Shown here: piece by piece, positions 27,002 to 35,403 of the stretch
Layout of the letters: each line of letters opens with the position of its first letter
How positions within the stretch are numbered: position 1 is the first letter of the stretch
Assembly (NCBI GenBank): GCA_023247915.1
Contig: JAHFFN010000008.1
Span: forward strand, 1-44,910
From: Candidatus Omnitrophota bacterium
GTDB taxonomy: Bacteria > Omnitrophota > Gorgyraeia > 2-02-FULL-51-18
Reading direction: 5' to 3'
DNA: 44,910 nt
Made by a program: the position numbers and the translations under genes
Notes under the pieces: model-generated
The model's input: the letters and a program-made list of their open reading frames with translations, nothing else
Database searches by the model: none
Told to the model about the DNA's origin: nothing

Positions 27002-27474
27002 GTGGAAATGCGGGTGTTAAAGGGCTGTCCGATTTTGGTCTTGGCGGCGTCTTTATTGCCCTTTTCCGTGTAGGCGTCAATCTTCCCGTCGTAGTTGGAG
27101 TCCTCTTCCGTCTGGAGCGGCACGTAGCTAGGGATCTCGGACTGCCCCGGAACCAGACGACGGGAACCCCATTCCATTAGCTTGCGTTTGTCGATTTTTC
27201 CGTCCCCGTTGGCGTCAAATTCACGCAAAATTAAATTTCTTCCCTTTAAAAATTTAGTGAATTGATCCGGCTTGCCGTCGCCATTGGTGTCTTTGGCGGT
27301 GCGCACCAACGTGTCTTTATCGTTATAAAATTTCTGCGTTTCTTTTTTGCCATCCCCGTCCTGATCCACCGACTCCACGCGCGAAGCGGCCAACGCAAAT
27401 GGCGTCATCCACAAAATCACCGCGAAGCTTAGGAGAGTGAAAACAATCCCTTGGGAGCATTTTTTTAAAAACAT
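26998..27474 (-). CDS. Secreted protein with DxDxDG calcium-binding-type repeats
   Basis: 158 aa with a signal peptide (hydrophobic FTLLSFAVILWM, cleavage likely after ALA). The mature part holds four EF-hand-like loops: DQDGDGKKE, DTNGDGKPD, DANGDGKID and DSNYDGKID, spaced 20-50 residues, as in thrombospondin type-3-like or dockerin-like calcium-binding proteins. No enzyme domain is seen. It probably binds calcium outside the cytoplasm. The start overlaps the stop of the 84-aa gene (TAATG) and lacks its own ribosome site, so it is translationally coupled to that gene. Confidence 0.72.
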   Translation of the reverse strand: MFLKKCSQGIVFTLLSFAVILWMTPFALAASRVESVDQDGDGKKETQKFYNDKDTLVRTAKDTNGDGKPDQFTKFLKGRNLILREFDANGDGKIDKRKLMEWGSRRLVPGQSEIPSYVPLQTEEDSNYDGKIDAYTEKGNKDAAKTKIGQPFNTRIST

Positions 27475-27728
27475 TATTTTTGAAGAATGCTCTGAGGGTT
27501 AATTTTAGACATCAGCGCCGCGACTTCGGGATCCCGCATCACTCCCGCAAATTTTGGATGACGCATAATCTTCGAAAAATCCTGACTCTTGGCGATTGCC
27601 TTAAATTCCGGATCCTTGAACACCTCTTGCACCTTCGGATGCGAAATAAACGCCCTAAAATTCTCATCCGCCATCAGCGTCTTCATCATATTGAGCTGAT
27701 CCATCATCCCCTTCATTTTTCCGAACAT
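27474..27728 (-). CDS. Small STI1-like helical-repeat protein
   Basis: 84 aa, hydrophilic, no signal peptide. It has a repeated pattern with HP/DP dipeptides: FISHPKVQEVFKDPEFKAIA, FSKIMRHPKFAGVMRDPEVA and ending NPQSIL. This resembles STI1/HOP-type DP domains, short helices that bind hydrophobic peptides; the match is by pattern only. The N-terminus is Met-rich (MFGKMKGMMDQLNMMKTLM). AAAGGA is 7 nt before the ATG and an extended -10 promoter precedes it. The coupled secreted protein gene downstream suggests a shared process, but none is known to me. Confidence 0.65.
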   Translation of the reverse strand: MFGKMKGMMDQLNMMKTLMADENFRAFISHPKVQEVFKDPEFKAIAKSQDFSKIMRHPKFAGVMRDPEVAALMSKINPQSILQK

Positions 27729-27755
27729 GAAATATCCTTTCGATTAATTTTTTAA

Positions 27756-27764
27756 ATTATACCA
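27756..27764 (-). promoter_or_regulatory. Extended -10 promoter of the 84-aa gene
   Basis: Minus strand TGGTATAAT, a consensus -10 box with TGn extension, 27 nt before the ATG. No good -35 box at 17 nt. It lies just after the acsA stop. Confidence 0.5.
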
Positions 27765-27769
27765 GAATT

Positions 27770-29575
27770 TTATTCTTCCATGGTGCTAATGTCGCCGACG
27801 GGGATACCTTGATCCCAGGCGCGGAGGACGCGGCGCATAATCTTTCCGGAGCGGGTTTTGGGGACTTTTTCGCAGAATTCGATTTCGCGGGGGGCGGCGT
27901 GAGCGGCCATGTTTTTGCGGACAAACTCGCTGATTTCTTTTTTGAGAATATCGGATGGCGTAAACCCACTGCGCAGGCTGATAAAAGCTTTGATAATATG
28001 CCCGCGAAGCTCGTCAGGCTTTCCAATCACTCCCGCCTCCGCCACCGCCGGGTGCTGAACCAAAGCGCTTTCAACCTCAAAAGGCCCCACTCGCTCCCCG
28101 GCTGTTTTGATCACATCATCCGCGCGACCTGCAAACCACAAAAATCCTTCTTTATCCCGATACGCCGTGTCCCCGCTCAAATACCAGCCTTTGATCCGAA
28201 AATATTCCTTATACTTGGCGGGATTTCCCCAAATTTCTTTCATCATCCCCGGCCATGGTGTTTTTACGACAAGATTACCCAGCGTGTTGGGCGGCAACTC
28301 TTTTCCTTTGTCATCCACCACAGTCGCGTATGTTCCCGGAAACGGCCGACCCATCGCGCCGATTTTAAAATCCAGGCTCCGGTAATTACAAATAATGTGC
28401 ATCCCGGTTTCCGTCATCCACCAAGTCTCATGAGGCGCGAGCCCCGTGATCTCGCGTATCCAGCGCAAGGCTTCGGGATTAAGCGGTTCTCCCACCGAAC
28501 AAATGTGCCGCAAGCTTTTTAAATGGTGGCGCGCGGGAATTTCTTTTCCATGCGCCATCAGCATTCGAAACGCCGTGGGCGCGCTGTACCAAACCGACAC
28601 CTGATATTTTTCAATGGCCTCGTACCAACGTTCCACGGCAAAGCGCCCGCCGAGCACAACACTCGAGATTCCCATTGTCCACGGCCCATAAATCCCATAA
28701 GAAGTTCCCGTCACCCATCCGGGATCCGCCGTGCACCAATAAACATCTTCTTCTTTTAGATCCAGCGCCCATTTGGAGGTTTGAAAATGCCCGACCATCG
28801 CGTATTGGCGATGCAAAACACCCTTGGAGCGCCCGGTCGAGCCGGAAGTGTAATGAATCACAAGCCCGTCATCCACGCCGAGCCATGCCGGCTCCAGATA
28901 ATTGGACGCGGATTTCATTTCTTCATAATAATGATGGATGCGTACCGTCGGTGGTAGGCCATAACTTGTATTGGTGCCCGATGTCTGCCCCACAAACACC
29001 AGATGTTTCAAATGCGGCAATTTACTAAAAGGGATGCGGCTCAGAAGTTCCGGTGTTGTCACAATCGTATTGGCTTCGCTATTGGATAAACGATCTTCGA
29101 TCGCCGCTTCCATGAAGGCCTCAAACAGCGGCACCGGGATCGCGCCAATGCGATGAATTCCCAGGATGGAAATATAAAGCTCCGGTGTGCGCGGCAGAAA
29201 AACGGCGATGCGGTCTTTTTTCTTGATCTGATTTTTCTTTAAAACATTGCCAAAGCGGCTGGAAAGATTTTTTAAATCAAGAAAGGTGTATTTTTCGTCC
29301 CGTCCCTGAGGATGAAAAGAAGTCGAGGTGGGATCCCAAAAATAAAGCGCGACTTTATTTTTCCGGACACCCGCCGCGTGCCGGTCAATCATCTCATGGA
29401 CGATATTGACCTTTTTGGTCTTGTGCCAGTCAAACTCCTTCTCGACATTCTTCCACGAAAAATTTTTATAAGCTTTGAAATAATCCTGCAGATTGGCGTC
29501 CATCTTCTTGGGTTTTCTCACCCATTCGGAGGACTCTTGAACAAAACTTGCATTCTTGGCGGGCTTGGCTTTCAT
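27770..29575 (-). CDS. acsA: Acetyl-CoA synthetase (AMP-forming)
   Basis: 601 aa. Activates acetate (or a similar short acid) to the acyl-CoA through an adenylate. ANL-superfamily motifs: IHYTSGSTGRSKGVLHRQ (P-loop), WWMTETGMHI, GWYLSGDTAYRDKEGFLWFAGRADDVIKTAGERVGPFEVE, and the C-terminal lysine in PKTRSGKIMRR. The ending VGDISTMEE is typical of AcsA. The reaction core is complete; exact acid specificity is not certain. The ATG has no ribosome site; a -10 box stands 6 nt before it, suggesting a leaderless mRNA. Confidence 0.92.
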   Translation of the reverse strand: MKAKPAKNASFVQESSEWVRKPKKMDANLQDYFKAYKNFSWKNVEKEFDWHKTKKVNIVHEMIDRHAAGVRKNKVALYFWDPTSTSFHPQGRDEKYTFLDLKNLSSRFGNVLKKNQIKKKDRIAVFLPRTPELYISILGIHRIGAIPVPLFEAFMEAAIEDRLSNSEANTIVTTPELLSRIPFSKLPHLKHLVFVGQTSGTNTSYGLPPTVRIHHYYEEMKSASNYLEPAWLGVDDGLVIHYTSGSTGRSKGVLHRQYAMVGHFQTSKWALDLKEEDVYWCTADPGWVTGTSYGIYGPWTMGISSVVLGGRFAVERWYEAIEKYQVSVWYSAPTAFRMLMAHGKEIPARHHLKSLRHICSVGEPLNPEALRWIREITGLAPHETWWMTETGMHIICNYRSLDFKIGAMGRPFPGTYATVVDDKGKELPPNTLGNLVVKTPWPGMMKEIWGNPAKYKEYFRIKGWYLSGDTAYRDKEGFLWFAGRADDVIKTAGERVGPFEVESALVQHPAVAEAGVIGKPDELRGHIIKAFISLRSGFTPSDILKKEISEFVRKNMAAHAAPREIEFCEKVPKTRSGKIMRRVLRAWDQGIPVGDISTMEE

Positions 29576-29581
29576 GGAAAA

Positions 29582-29590
29582 ACTATATCA
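29582..29590 (-). promoter_or_regulatory. Extended -10 promoter of acsA
   Basis: Minus strand TGATATAGT followed by TTTTCC and ATG (29575). The hexamer is 5 of 6 to consensus with a TGn extension; the predicted start point is at the start codon. A weak -35 (TTTTCA) lies 17 nt upstream. Confidence 0.5.
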
Positions 29591-29621
29591 CAAATGAGGC
29601 CATGTGAAAACTGGTGGAAAC

Positions 29622-29984
29622 TTACGCAGCTTTTAGGTAAGGCTGAATTATTCTTTTTAGATTGTCGTACTCCACAGGTTTGTAGAGCACGTCATTGGCG
29701 CCGAAAGATTTGAAGAAAGGCGCTGTCAGATGATCATAGCCGGTCACGATGATGATGGGTAGGGTTTTTAGAGCGGCGTCCTGACGGATGTAGCGGCAAA
29801 CCACGTCACCTTGGAGTTCGCGCATCCCGTAGTCCAGAAATAACAAGTCGTAAGGCTCCGCATGGAGACGTTTCAGCACGTTTGACGCGCTGACGGCTTC
29901 AATCTTTTGATGCCCCATCTGCTCCAGCATCCTCCGAAGCAGTTCGGTGCAACCCTTTTCGTCATCCACAACCATGATTTTCAA
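29622..29984 (-). CDS. Single-domain response regulator (receiver protein)
   Basis: 120 aa, only a CheY-like receiver. Acid pair VVDDE, phospho-acceptor in LLFLDYGM (about residue 51), Thr in IIIVTGYD and lysine in LYKPVE, so all phosphotransfer residues are present. No output domain. No histidine kinase is in the window, so the partner is unknown. The start is a TTG: AAGGAG lies 8 nt upstream of it and the result (MKIMVVDDE) is the usual receiver N-terminus, while the later ATG would be too close to that site. Confidence 0.9.
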   Translation of the reverse strand: MKIMVVDDEKGCTELLRRMLEQMGHQKIEAVSASNVLKRLHAEPYDLLFLDYGMRELQGDVVCRYIRQDAALKTLPIIIVTGYDHLTAPFFKSFGANDVLYKPVEYDNLKRIIQPYLKAA

Positions 29985-30032
29985 AGCAAACTCTCCTTGA
30001 GGAGCCTATCCTGCCCCTACAAGAAGTATGCC

Positions 30033-30881
30033 CTATTTCATATCGACAAATTCGATTTTCTTTTCTTTGGGGATGAGGCCACGCTCGAAGGCGGCTCTTT
30101 GGAGAAGCATCAGGCCTTCTTTGCCCTTCTTGCCCATATTGACGGTGAAATCATTGACGTACATGCCGACAAATTCATCGGCCGTTTTGGTGGGAATGCC
30201 ACGACCAAATTTCATGGCGTATTCGAGAGCCTCTTCACGATGCTTTAAGCCGTATTCAATGCTATCTTTTAAAATACGAGTCGTTTTACGCATCACGTCG
30301 CGACCCAGATTTTTACGGATCACATCAACGCCGAGCGGCAAAGGAAGCTTGGTCATTTCATAGAACCATTCACCCAAATCCACAACCTTTTTAAAACCCA
30401 GCGTTTCGTAAGTCAACTGGCCTTCGTGAATGATGAGCCCCGCATCCACTTCCCCGGCTTTTACCGCGTCGAGGATCTTATCGAAGGGAATTACCACTTC
30501 TTGAAACTTGGGCATAAAAATCCGGAGCGCCAGATAAGCGGTCGTGTTGAGCCCTGGCACCGCGATTTTTTTTCCTTCAAGCTCTTTAGGGTAAACGGAT
30601 TTGTTAGAAACCACGATTGGCCCATAATTTTCCCCGATACTCGCGCCGCAAGGCATGAGCGCGTATTTATCCGCGACCTGAAAAAAAGCGAACGCGGACA
30701 CGGCCGTCACTTCCAGATCGCCTTTAAACGCGCGTTTATTCAAACTCTCAATGTCTTCGATCACATGAGAAAATGTCATGCCATCAGTTTTGATTTTGTC
30801 ATGTGCGATCGCGTAAAACATAAACGCGTCATCGGGATCGGGACTATGCCCCACCCGTATTTTTGCTTTCACTAGAGCCAT
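30033..30881 (-). CDS. mqnD: 1,4-dihydroxy-6-naphthoate synthase MqnD
   Basis: 282 aa. Converts cyclic dehypoxanthine futalosine to 1,4-dihydroxy-6-naphthoate in the futalosine pathway of menaquinone synthesis. The motif VGHSPDPDDAFMFY near residue 10 is diagnostic of MqnD; the periplasmic-binding-like fold has VTAVSAFAFFQVADKY, GPIVVSNK, AVPGLNTTAYLALR and LIIHEGQLTYE. MqnA is related but lacks SPDPDD. It begins 5 nt after the small membrane protein gene and so belongs to the sdh unit. Confidence 0.93.
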   Translation of the reverse strand: MALVKAKIRVGHSPDPDDAFMFYAIAHDKIKTDGMTFSHVIEDIESLNKRAFKGDLEVTAVSAFAFFQVADKYALMPCGASIGENYGPIVVSNKSVYPKELEGKKIAVPGLNTTAYLALRIFMPKFQEVVIPFDKILDAVKAGEVDAGLIIHEGQLTYETLGFKKVVDLGEWFYEMTKLPLPLGVDVIRKNLGRDVMRKTTRILKDSIEYGLKHREEALEYAMKFGRGIPTKTADEFVGMYVNDFTVNMGKKGKEGLMLLQRAAFERGLIPKEKKIEFVDMK

Positions 30882-30886
30882 GGGAT

Positions 30887-31345
30887 TTATACCTTAAAAT
30901 AATTTCGTGTGGGTTGTTGAAAAAAACAAAATAAGATAACGCCGTTGACGATAGTCCAAAAAGGAAAACCGAGCAAACTTAGAACGCTGGTGGCGACTTG
31001 AAAATACCACGCCCATTTTTTACCGCGAAGAAGACCTAGCCCCATTACCACTGAAGAAATCGTGATGAGAAGCCCAATCGCCAAAATCGCGATCAGAATA
31101 ATATTCATCACATTAGCCGTGTTGATGGCGGAAAGATCCACATCGCCCATACTCGTCGTTTTGGAATATTGTGTGACCTGTGTTTGAAAAAAATGAGACA
31201 GACCTCTCATCACTGAGCCAAAAAGAAGGCCGAGTCCACCGATAAATATCATGACTGCTCCGAGGCCGGCCGTAATGAAATTAAGCACCGCCGTAAACAT
31301 CACAATGCCCGGCGCTTTCGGGGTCTCTGGGGAACTATTTTCCAT
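30887..31345 (-). CDS. Small membrane protein of the sdh-mqn unit
   Basis: 152 aa, family not recognised. A short polar N-terminus ([13 protein letters not shown]) is followed by about four hydrophobic segments (near 15-45, 75-100, 110-130, 132-146). RGKKWAWYFQVATSVLSLLG resembles small membrane proteins of unknown function with an RG-W-W motif. No catalytic residues seen. The ATG overlaps the sdhB stop (TAATG) with AAAGGAGAAG upstream, so it is clearly in the operon. It may assist the complex, but nothing in sequence proves it. Confidence 0.7.
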   Translation of the reverse strand: MENSSPETPKAPGIVMFTAVLNFITAGLGAVMIFIGGLGLLFGSVMRGLSHFFQTQVTQYSKTTSMGDVDLSAINTANVMNIILIAILAIGLLITISSVVMGLGLLRGKKWAWYFQVATSVLSLLGFPFWTIVNGVILFCFFQQPTRNYFKV

Positions 31346-32112
31346 TAATCTTCTCCTTTGATTTCGCTTTTGGGACTCAGCGAAGCTTTAAAATATTCGC
31401 GATTCATTCTGGCGATGAATTCCACGCTAATTTCTTTGGGACAAACAGCCTGACATTCCGACTGATTGGTGCAATTGCCAAACTTTTCGGCGTCCATACG
31501 CGCCACCATGTTTTCGACACGCGCTTTTTTCTCAACCTCACCCTGAGGCAACAGCGCCAAATGAGACACCTTGGCCGCCACAAAAAGCATCGCGGACGCG
31601 TTTTTACAAGCGGCCACGCAAGCGCCGCAACCAATGCAAGCCGCCGCGTCCATCACGGTCTCGGCAATGTTTTTGCCAATCAAGGTCGCGTTGGCGTCCG
31701 GTGCGCTTCCGGTGTTCACCGAGACAAATCCGCCTGCTTGAATAATCCGGTCAAACGCGCTCCGATCCACGGTTAAATCTTTGACCGGTGGAAACGCCTT
31801 TGCACGCCACGGCTCAATCGTGATGGTTTCGCCGTCTTTAAATTTTCTCATGTGTAGCTGACAAGTCGCTGTGCCGCGTTCGGGACCGTGAGGAATTCCG
31901 TTGATCACCAGCGAACACATCCCGCAAATCCCTTCGCGGCAATCGCTGTCAAACGCAATTGGTTCAATTCCTTGCCCGGCCAAACTCTCGTTCACCACAT
32001 CGAGCATTTCCAGAAAAGACATATGCTCGCTGATATTGTCGACATTGTATTCCGCCAGGCGACCCCGGTCGGTTGAATTTTTTTGACGCCACACACGCAA
32101 CTTCAGCTTCAT
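31345..32112 (-). CDS. sdhB: Succinate dehydrogenase / fumarate reductase iron-sulfur subunit
   Basis: 255 aa. Carries electrons between FAD in SdhA and the quinone site. [2Fe-2S] ligands C58, C63, C66 and C84 ([14 protein letters not shown]); [4Fe-4S] and [3Fe-4S] ligands in [11 protein letters not shown] (159-169) and C214, C220, C224 ([12 protein letters not shown]). The insert and spacing match the type-B enzymes of Bacteroidetes, Chlamydiae and related groups. The start overlaps sdhA (ATGA). Confidence 0.96.
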   Translation of the reverse strand: MKLKLRVWRQKNSTDRGRLAEYNVDNISEHMSFLEMLDVVNESLAGQGIEPIAFDSDCREGICGMCSLVINGIPHGPERGTATCQLHMRKFKDGETITIEPWRAKAFPPVKDLTVDRSAFDRIIQAGGFVSVNTGSAPDANATLIGKNIAETVMDAAACIGCGACVAACKNASAMLFVAAKVSHLALLPQGEVEKKARVENMVARMDAEKFGNCTNQSECQAVCPKEISVEFIARMNREYFKASLSPKSEIKGED

Positions 32113-34022
32113 TTATAATTCCTCTCCGCCAAATGAATGCTTTCGAAGGTCAAAGGTTCTTTATGAAGCTCGGGCTTGGCGCCGACGCCTTTAAATTCCC
32201 ACGCGGCCGCATAGCAAAAATTGGCATCATCGCGCTTGGCTTCGCCTTCGGCGGTCTGGTACTCCGAACGAAAATGTCCGCCGCAGGATTCTTTGCGCTC
32301 CAAAGCATCCAGGCACATCAGCTCGGCAAATTCCATAAAATCCGCCACACGTCCCGCGCGCTCGAGTGACTGGTTAAAATCCTCGCCCTCGCCCATCACG
32401 TTGACATTTTTCCAAAATTCTTCACGAAGCACCGGGATTTTGGCCAGCGCAGTTTTGAGCCCCGCTTCCGTTCGCGCCATGCCGCAATATTCCCAAAGCA
32501 AATGTCCAAGCTCGCGATGAAATGAGGCCGGTGTGCGTTTGCCCTTCACGGATAAAAGTTTTTGAATCTTTGCGGTTGCCTCCGCTTCGGTTTTTTTAAA
32601 TTCCGCGTGATCAGTCGAAACTTTTGGTTTTTTATGCGTCGCGAAATAATCCCCGATGGTGTACGGCAAAATAAAATAACCGTCCGCCAGTCCCTGCATC
32701 AACGCGCTCGCGCCCAAGCGATTGGCGCCATGATCCGAAAAATTGGCTTCTCCCAACACAAATAGACCGGGAAGATTGCTCATCAAGTGATAATCCACCC
32801 ACAGACCGCCCATCGTATAATGAAGCGCTGGATAGATCCGCATCGGCACCTTATAAGGATTTTCGCCGGTGATGCGCTCGTACATATCTATCAGATTGCC
32901 GTAACGCTCGCGAATCGTATTTTCGCCAAGCCGCTTGATGGCGTCCGCAAAATCCAAGTACACCCCGCGGCCATGCTCGCCCACCCCGCGACCCTCATCA
33001 CAAACTTCCTTGGCACTGCGAGACGCGATATCCCTTGGCGCGAGATTGCCGTAGCTCGGATATTTTCTTTCCAGATAATAATCCCGTTCCGCTTCCGGAA
33101 TATCCCCCGGCGCGCGCTTGTCCCCTTTTTGCTTGGGCACCCAGATGCGCCCGTCATTGCGAAGCGATTCGGACATGAGCGTCAACTTTGATTGATAATC
33201 ACCGCTGACGGGGATGCAAGTCGGATGAATCTGTGTGTAGCAAGGGTTGGCAAAGAAAGCGCCTTTGCGATGCGCGCGCCAAATGGCGGTGACATTGCAA
33301 CCCACGGCATTGGTAGACAAATAAAAAGCGTTGGAATAACCGCCGGTCGCCAGCACCACCGCGTCCGCGGCATGAGACTCGATTTTTCCGGTGACAAGAT
33401 TGCGCGTCACAATGCCTTTGGCGTGACCGTCGACGACGACAAGCTCCAACATCTCGTGACGCGAATGCATCTTCACTTTGCCTAAAGAAATCTGGCGTTC
33501 TAGCGCTTGATAAGCACCCAAAAGAAGCTGTTGCCCCGTCTGTCCCCGCGCATAAAAAGTGCGCGAGACTTGAGCGCCACCAAAAGAACGATTGGCTAGC
33601 GTTCCGCCGTACTCCCGCGCAAAAGGCACGCCCTGCGCCACGCATTGATCGATAATCGCGGTGCTAATTTCCGCTAAACGATACACATTGGCTTCGCGCG
33701 CACGAAAATCTCCGCCTTTAATCGTGTCATAAAAAAGGCGCTGAACGCTGTCGCCGTCATTCTGATAATTTTTAGCGGCGTTGATGCCTCCCTGCGCGGC
33801 TATCGAATGCGCGCGGCGCGGACTGTCCTGGAAACAAAAGCAACTGACATTGTAACCAAGCTCAGACAAAGTTGCGGACGCAGACGCGCCGGCCAAACCC
33901 GATCCGACCACAATCACCTTGTATTTTCTTTTATTGGCGGGATTGACGAGTTTTAATTCAAATTTGCGGCTTTGCCATTTTTTTTCTAGCGGCCCTTGAG
34001 GAATTTTAGAGTCGAGTGCCAT
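32109..34022 (-). CDS. sdhA: Succinate dehydrogenase / fumarate reductase flavoprotein subunit
   Basis: 637 aa, the longer type-B form. Catalyses succinate-fumarate interconversion. The FAD-binding [17 protein letters not shown], the covalent-FAD histidine in [17 protein letters not shown], substrate-site motifs [18 protein letters not shown] and [11 protein letters not shown], and [22 protein letters not shown] are all present. Direction (succinate oxidation or fumarate reduction) cannot be decided from this subunit. Confidence 0.97.
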   Translation of the reverse strand: MALDSKIPQGPLEKKWQSRKFELKLVNPANKRKYKVIVVGSGLAGASASATLSELGYNVSCFCFQDSPRRAHSIAAQGGINAAKNYQNDGDSVQRLFYDTIKGGDFRAREANVYRLAEISTAIIDQCVAQGVPFAREYGGTLANRSFGGAQVSRTFYARGQTGQQLLLGAYQALERQISLGKVKMHSRHEMLELVVVDGHAKGIVTRNLVTGKIESHAADAVVLATGGYSNAFYLSTNAVGCNVTAIWRAHRKGAFFANPCYTQIHPTCIPVSGDYQSKLTLMSESLRNDGRIWVPKQKGDKRAPGDIPEAERDYYLERKYPSYGNLAPRDIASRSAKEVCDEGRGVGEHGRGVYLDFADAIKRLGENTIRERYGNLIDMYERITGENPYKVPMRIYPALHYTMGGLWVDYHLMSNLPGLFVLGEANFSDHGANRLGASALMQGLADGYFILPYTIGDYFATHKKPKVSTDHAEFKKTEAEATAKIQKLLSVKGKRTPASFHRELGHLLWEYCGMARTEAGLKTALAKIPVLREEFWKNVNVMGEGEDFNQSLERAGRVADFMEFAELMCLDALERKESCGGHFRSEYQTAEGEAKRDDANFCYAAAWEFKGVGAKPELHKEPLTFESIHLAERNYK

Positions 34023-34025
34023 CTT

Positions 34026-34712
34026 CTAAAATCCTCCCGCGGGCTTTAACACGCCAAAAAGCGAGGCCATGGGAATGGAGCAATTGCCGATAAAAATTAA
34101 AAGTGCGATGAGTTTGGCGGCCGTTTTAAATACGGGCTGGGTTTTAACGTTATTGAGCCCCAACGATTGAAATAAGCTTGAGATCCCGTGACTCAAATGC
34201 AAACACAAGAAAAACATCGCCAGCACATACGTTCCCGCGACACGATAATCTTGAAAACCAAGAATCACCACCGAGTACAGATCGTGCCGGCCTTTGGCAT
34301 CCATCAGGCTATAAACCTCCGGATGAATTTTTCCAAATGTCAGATGTGCCAAATGAAAAATAACAAAAGCAAAAATAATAAGACCCGTCATCACCATGGT
34401 GCGTGACGCGAAGCTCGCCTGCACGGTATCTTGTACGGCGTAAGGAATCGGCCGGGCATTTTTATTTTCAATAGCCAACGATAAAGCGGAAATCATATGC
34501 GCGACAAGCGCTGTCAGAAGAATGCCCCGCGCGATCCAGAGCAATGCCCCAAAATCCTCCAGGTGCTCGGCGTAAGCGTTTAACGCTTCTTGCCCTAAAA
34601 ATATCTGAAGATTGCCAAGCATGTGAACAATCACAAACCCAAAAAGAATAAGACCGGTGACGGCCATGACGTATTTACGTCCAATAGAAGAGGTTATGAA
34701 AGGTTTGGGCAT
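34026..34712 (-). CDS. sdhC: Succinate dehydrogenase / fumarate reductase cytochrome b subunit
   Basis: 228 aa with five transmembrane segments, the single-subunit type-B anchor that normally binds two hemes b and reacts with menaquinone. Histidines that could bind heme occur in the membrane part: FVIVHMLGNLQIF, ALVAHMISAL, FAFVIFHLAHL and FLCLHLSHGISS. First gene of sdhC-sdhA-sdhB. No Shine-Dalgarno; a strong promoter has its -10 box only 6 nt before the ATG, so the mRNA may be leaderless. Confidence 0.93.
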   Translation of the reverse strand: MPKPFITSSIGRKYVMAVTGLILFGFVIVHMLGNLQIFLGQEALNAYAEHLEDFGALLWIARGILLTALVAHMISALSLAIENKNARPIPYAVQDTVQASFASRTMVMTGLIIFAFVIFHLAHLTFGKIHPEVYSLMDAKGRHDLYSVVILGFQDYRVAGTYVLAMFFLCLHLSHGISSLFQSLGLNNVKTQPVFKTAAKLIALLIFIGNCSIPMASLFGVLKPAGGF

Positions 34713-34718
34713 AAAAAT

Positions 34719-34747
34719 GTTATATAGAAAAATGATGAGTCCGTCAA
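34719..34747 (-). promoter_or_regulatory. Promoter of the sdhCAB-mqnD unit
   Basis: Minus strand TTGACG (34747-34742), 17 nt, TATAAC (34724-34719), then ATTTTT and the sdhC ATG (34712). Five of six matches in each hexamer and ideal spacing. The start point would be at the ATG. Confidence 0.72.
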
Positions 34748-34757
34748 CTAATCCTCT

Positions 34758-35369
34758 TTAATCCGCCGTGGATTTTTCAGCTTTAGAACCGCTCAAAAGC
34801 TTGGAAAGCTCCGCGCTATCGGTTTGCGCCTTTTTAAGACGAGCCGCCAACGACGCGCGTTCACTGTCACAGGATAAACTTTGAGCCTCCAACGCTTGAG
34901 TTTTCTTTAAAAGAGCGGAAATTTTAGCGGAGCTTTCTTCCTCGCGCTGGCTCAGATCGGCGATTTCCGTGTTTTTATCTTTTAAAAGCGCGGAGAGCTT
35001 GTCTTGATCGGCCTTGGCTTTCGCGGTCAACTCGGATAATTCGGCGTCTTTGGCTTTTAACGCTTCCGCATGCGCCGCCTCGGCCTCTTTTATTTGCGTA
35101 TCCAGTTCTTCAAGTTGAGTTTCTTTGGCAGCCAAAATACTTTCATGTTCCTGGCGGGAATCTTCAAGCTTTACTTCTAAATCATGAATCTGTCCCTGAA
35201 GCTCCGTGATCGCGGAATCTTTCTCGGTGTTGACGGTATTTATTTTGTAATTCAAATCACGCAGTTTTTCTTCTGCGGCGGTACGTCCCTCATTCTCATG
35301 CACCAAGAACAAAAGAAGGCCGACGCTGACCAGAAGATTGAGAATAAAAAATAGACGGTTTTTGTTCAT
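34758..35369 (-). CDS. Membrane-anchored coiled-coil protein
   Basis: 203 aa. One N-terminal transmembrane segment (LFFILNLLVSVGLLLFLV) and then a long, highly charged coiled coil from about residue 26 to 195 (heptads such as LQGQIHDLEVKLEDSRQEHE). Only one cysteine (LSCDSE) and no enzymatic motif. Likely a structural or scaffolding protein facing the periplasm or cytoplasm. Family not recognised. A 10-bp inverted repeat brackets its start codon, and no ribosome site is visible. Confidence 0.75.
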   Translation of the reverse strand: MNKNRLFFILNLLVSVGLLLFLVHENEGRTAAEEKLRDLNYKINTVNTEKDSAITELQGQIHDLEVKLEDSRQEHESILAAKETQLEELDTQIKEAEAAHAEALKAKDAELSELTAKAKADQDKLSALLKDKNTEIADLSQREEESSAKISALLKKTQALEAQSLSCDSERASLAARLKKAQTDSAELSKLLSGSKAEKSTAD

Positions 35370-35382
35370 AAGCGTCTATTTT
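35348..35382 (-). promoter_or_regulatory. Inverted repeat around the start of the coiled-coil gene
   Basis: AAAATAGACG and CGTCTATTTT are perfect 10-bp arms with a 15-nt loop that contains the ATG (35369-35367). A TAAAAT -10-like box (35383-35378) overlaps the upstream arm. It could be an operator or an mRNA hairpin that controls the start. Confidence 0.5.
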
Positions 35383-35403
35383 AGCTCTGTTTAAGAAAAA
35401 AAG

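Noticed and set aside
34755-34775. Short hairpin AATCC-ACGGC-GGATT at the end of the coiled-coil gene as a terminator
   Set aside because: Only 5 bp of stem and no T-tract follows.
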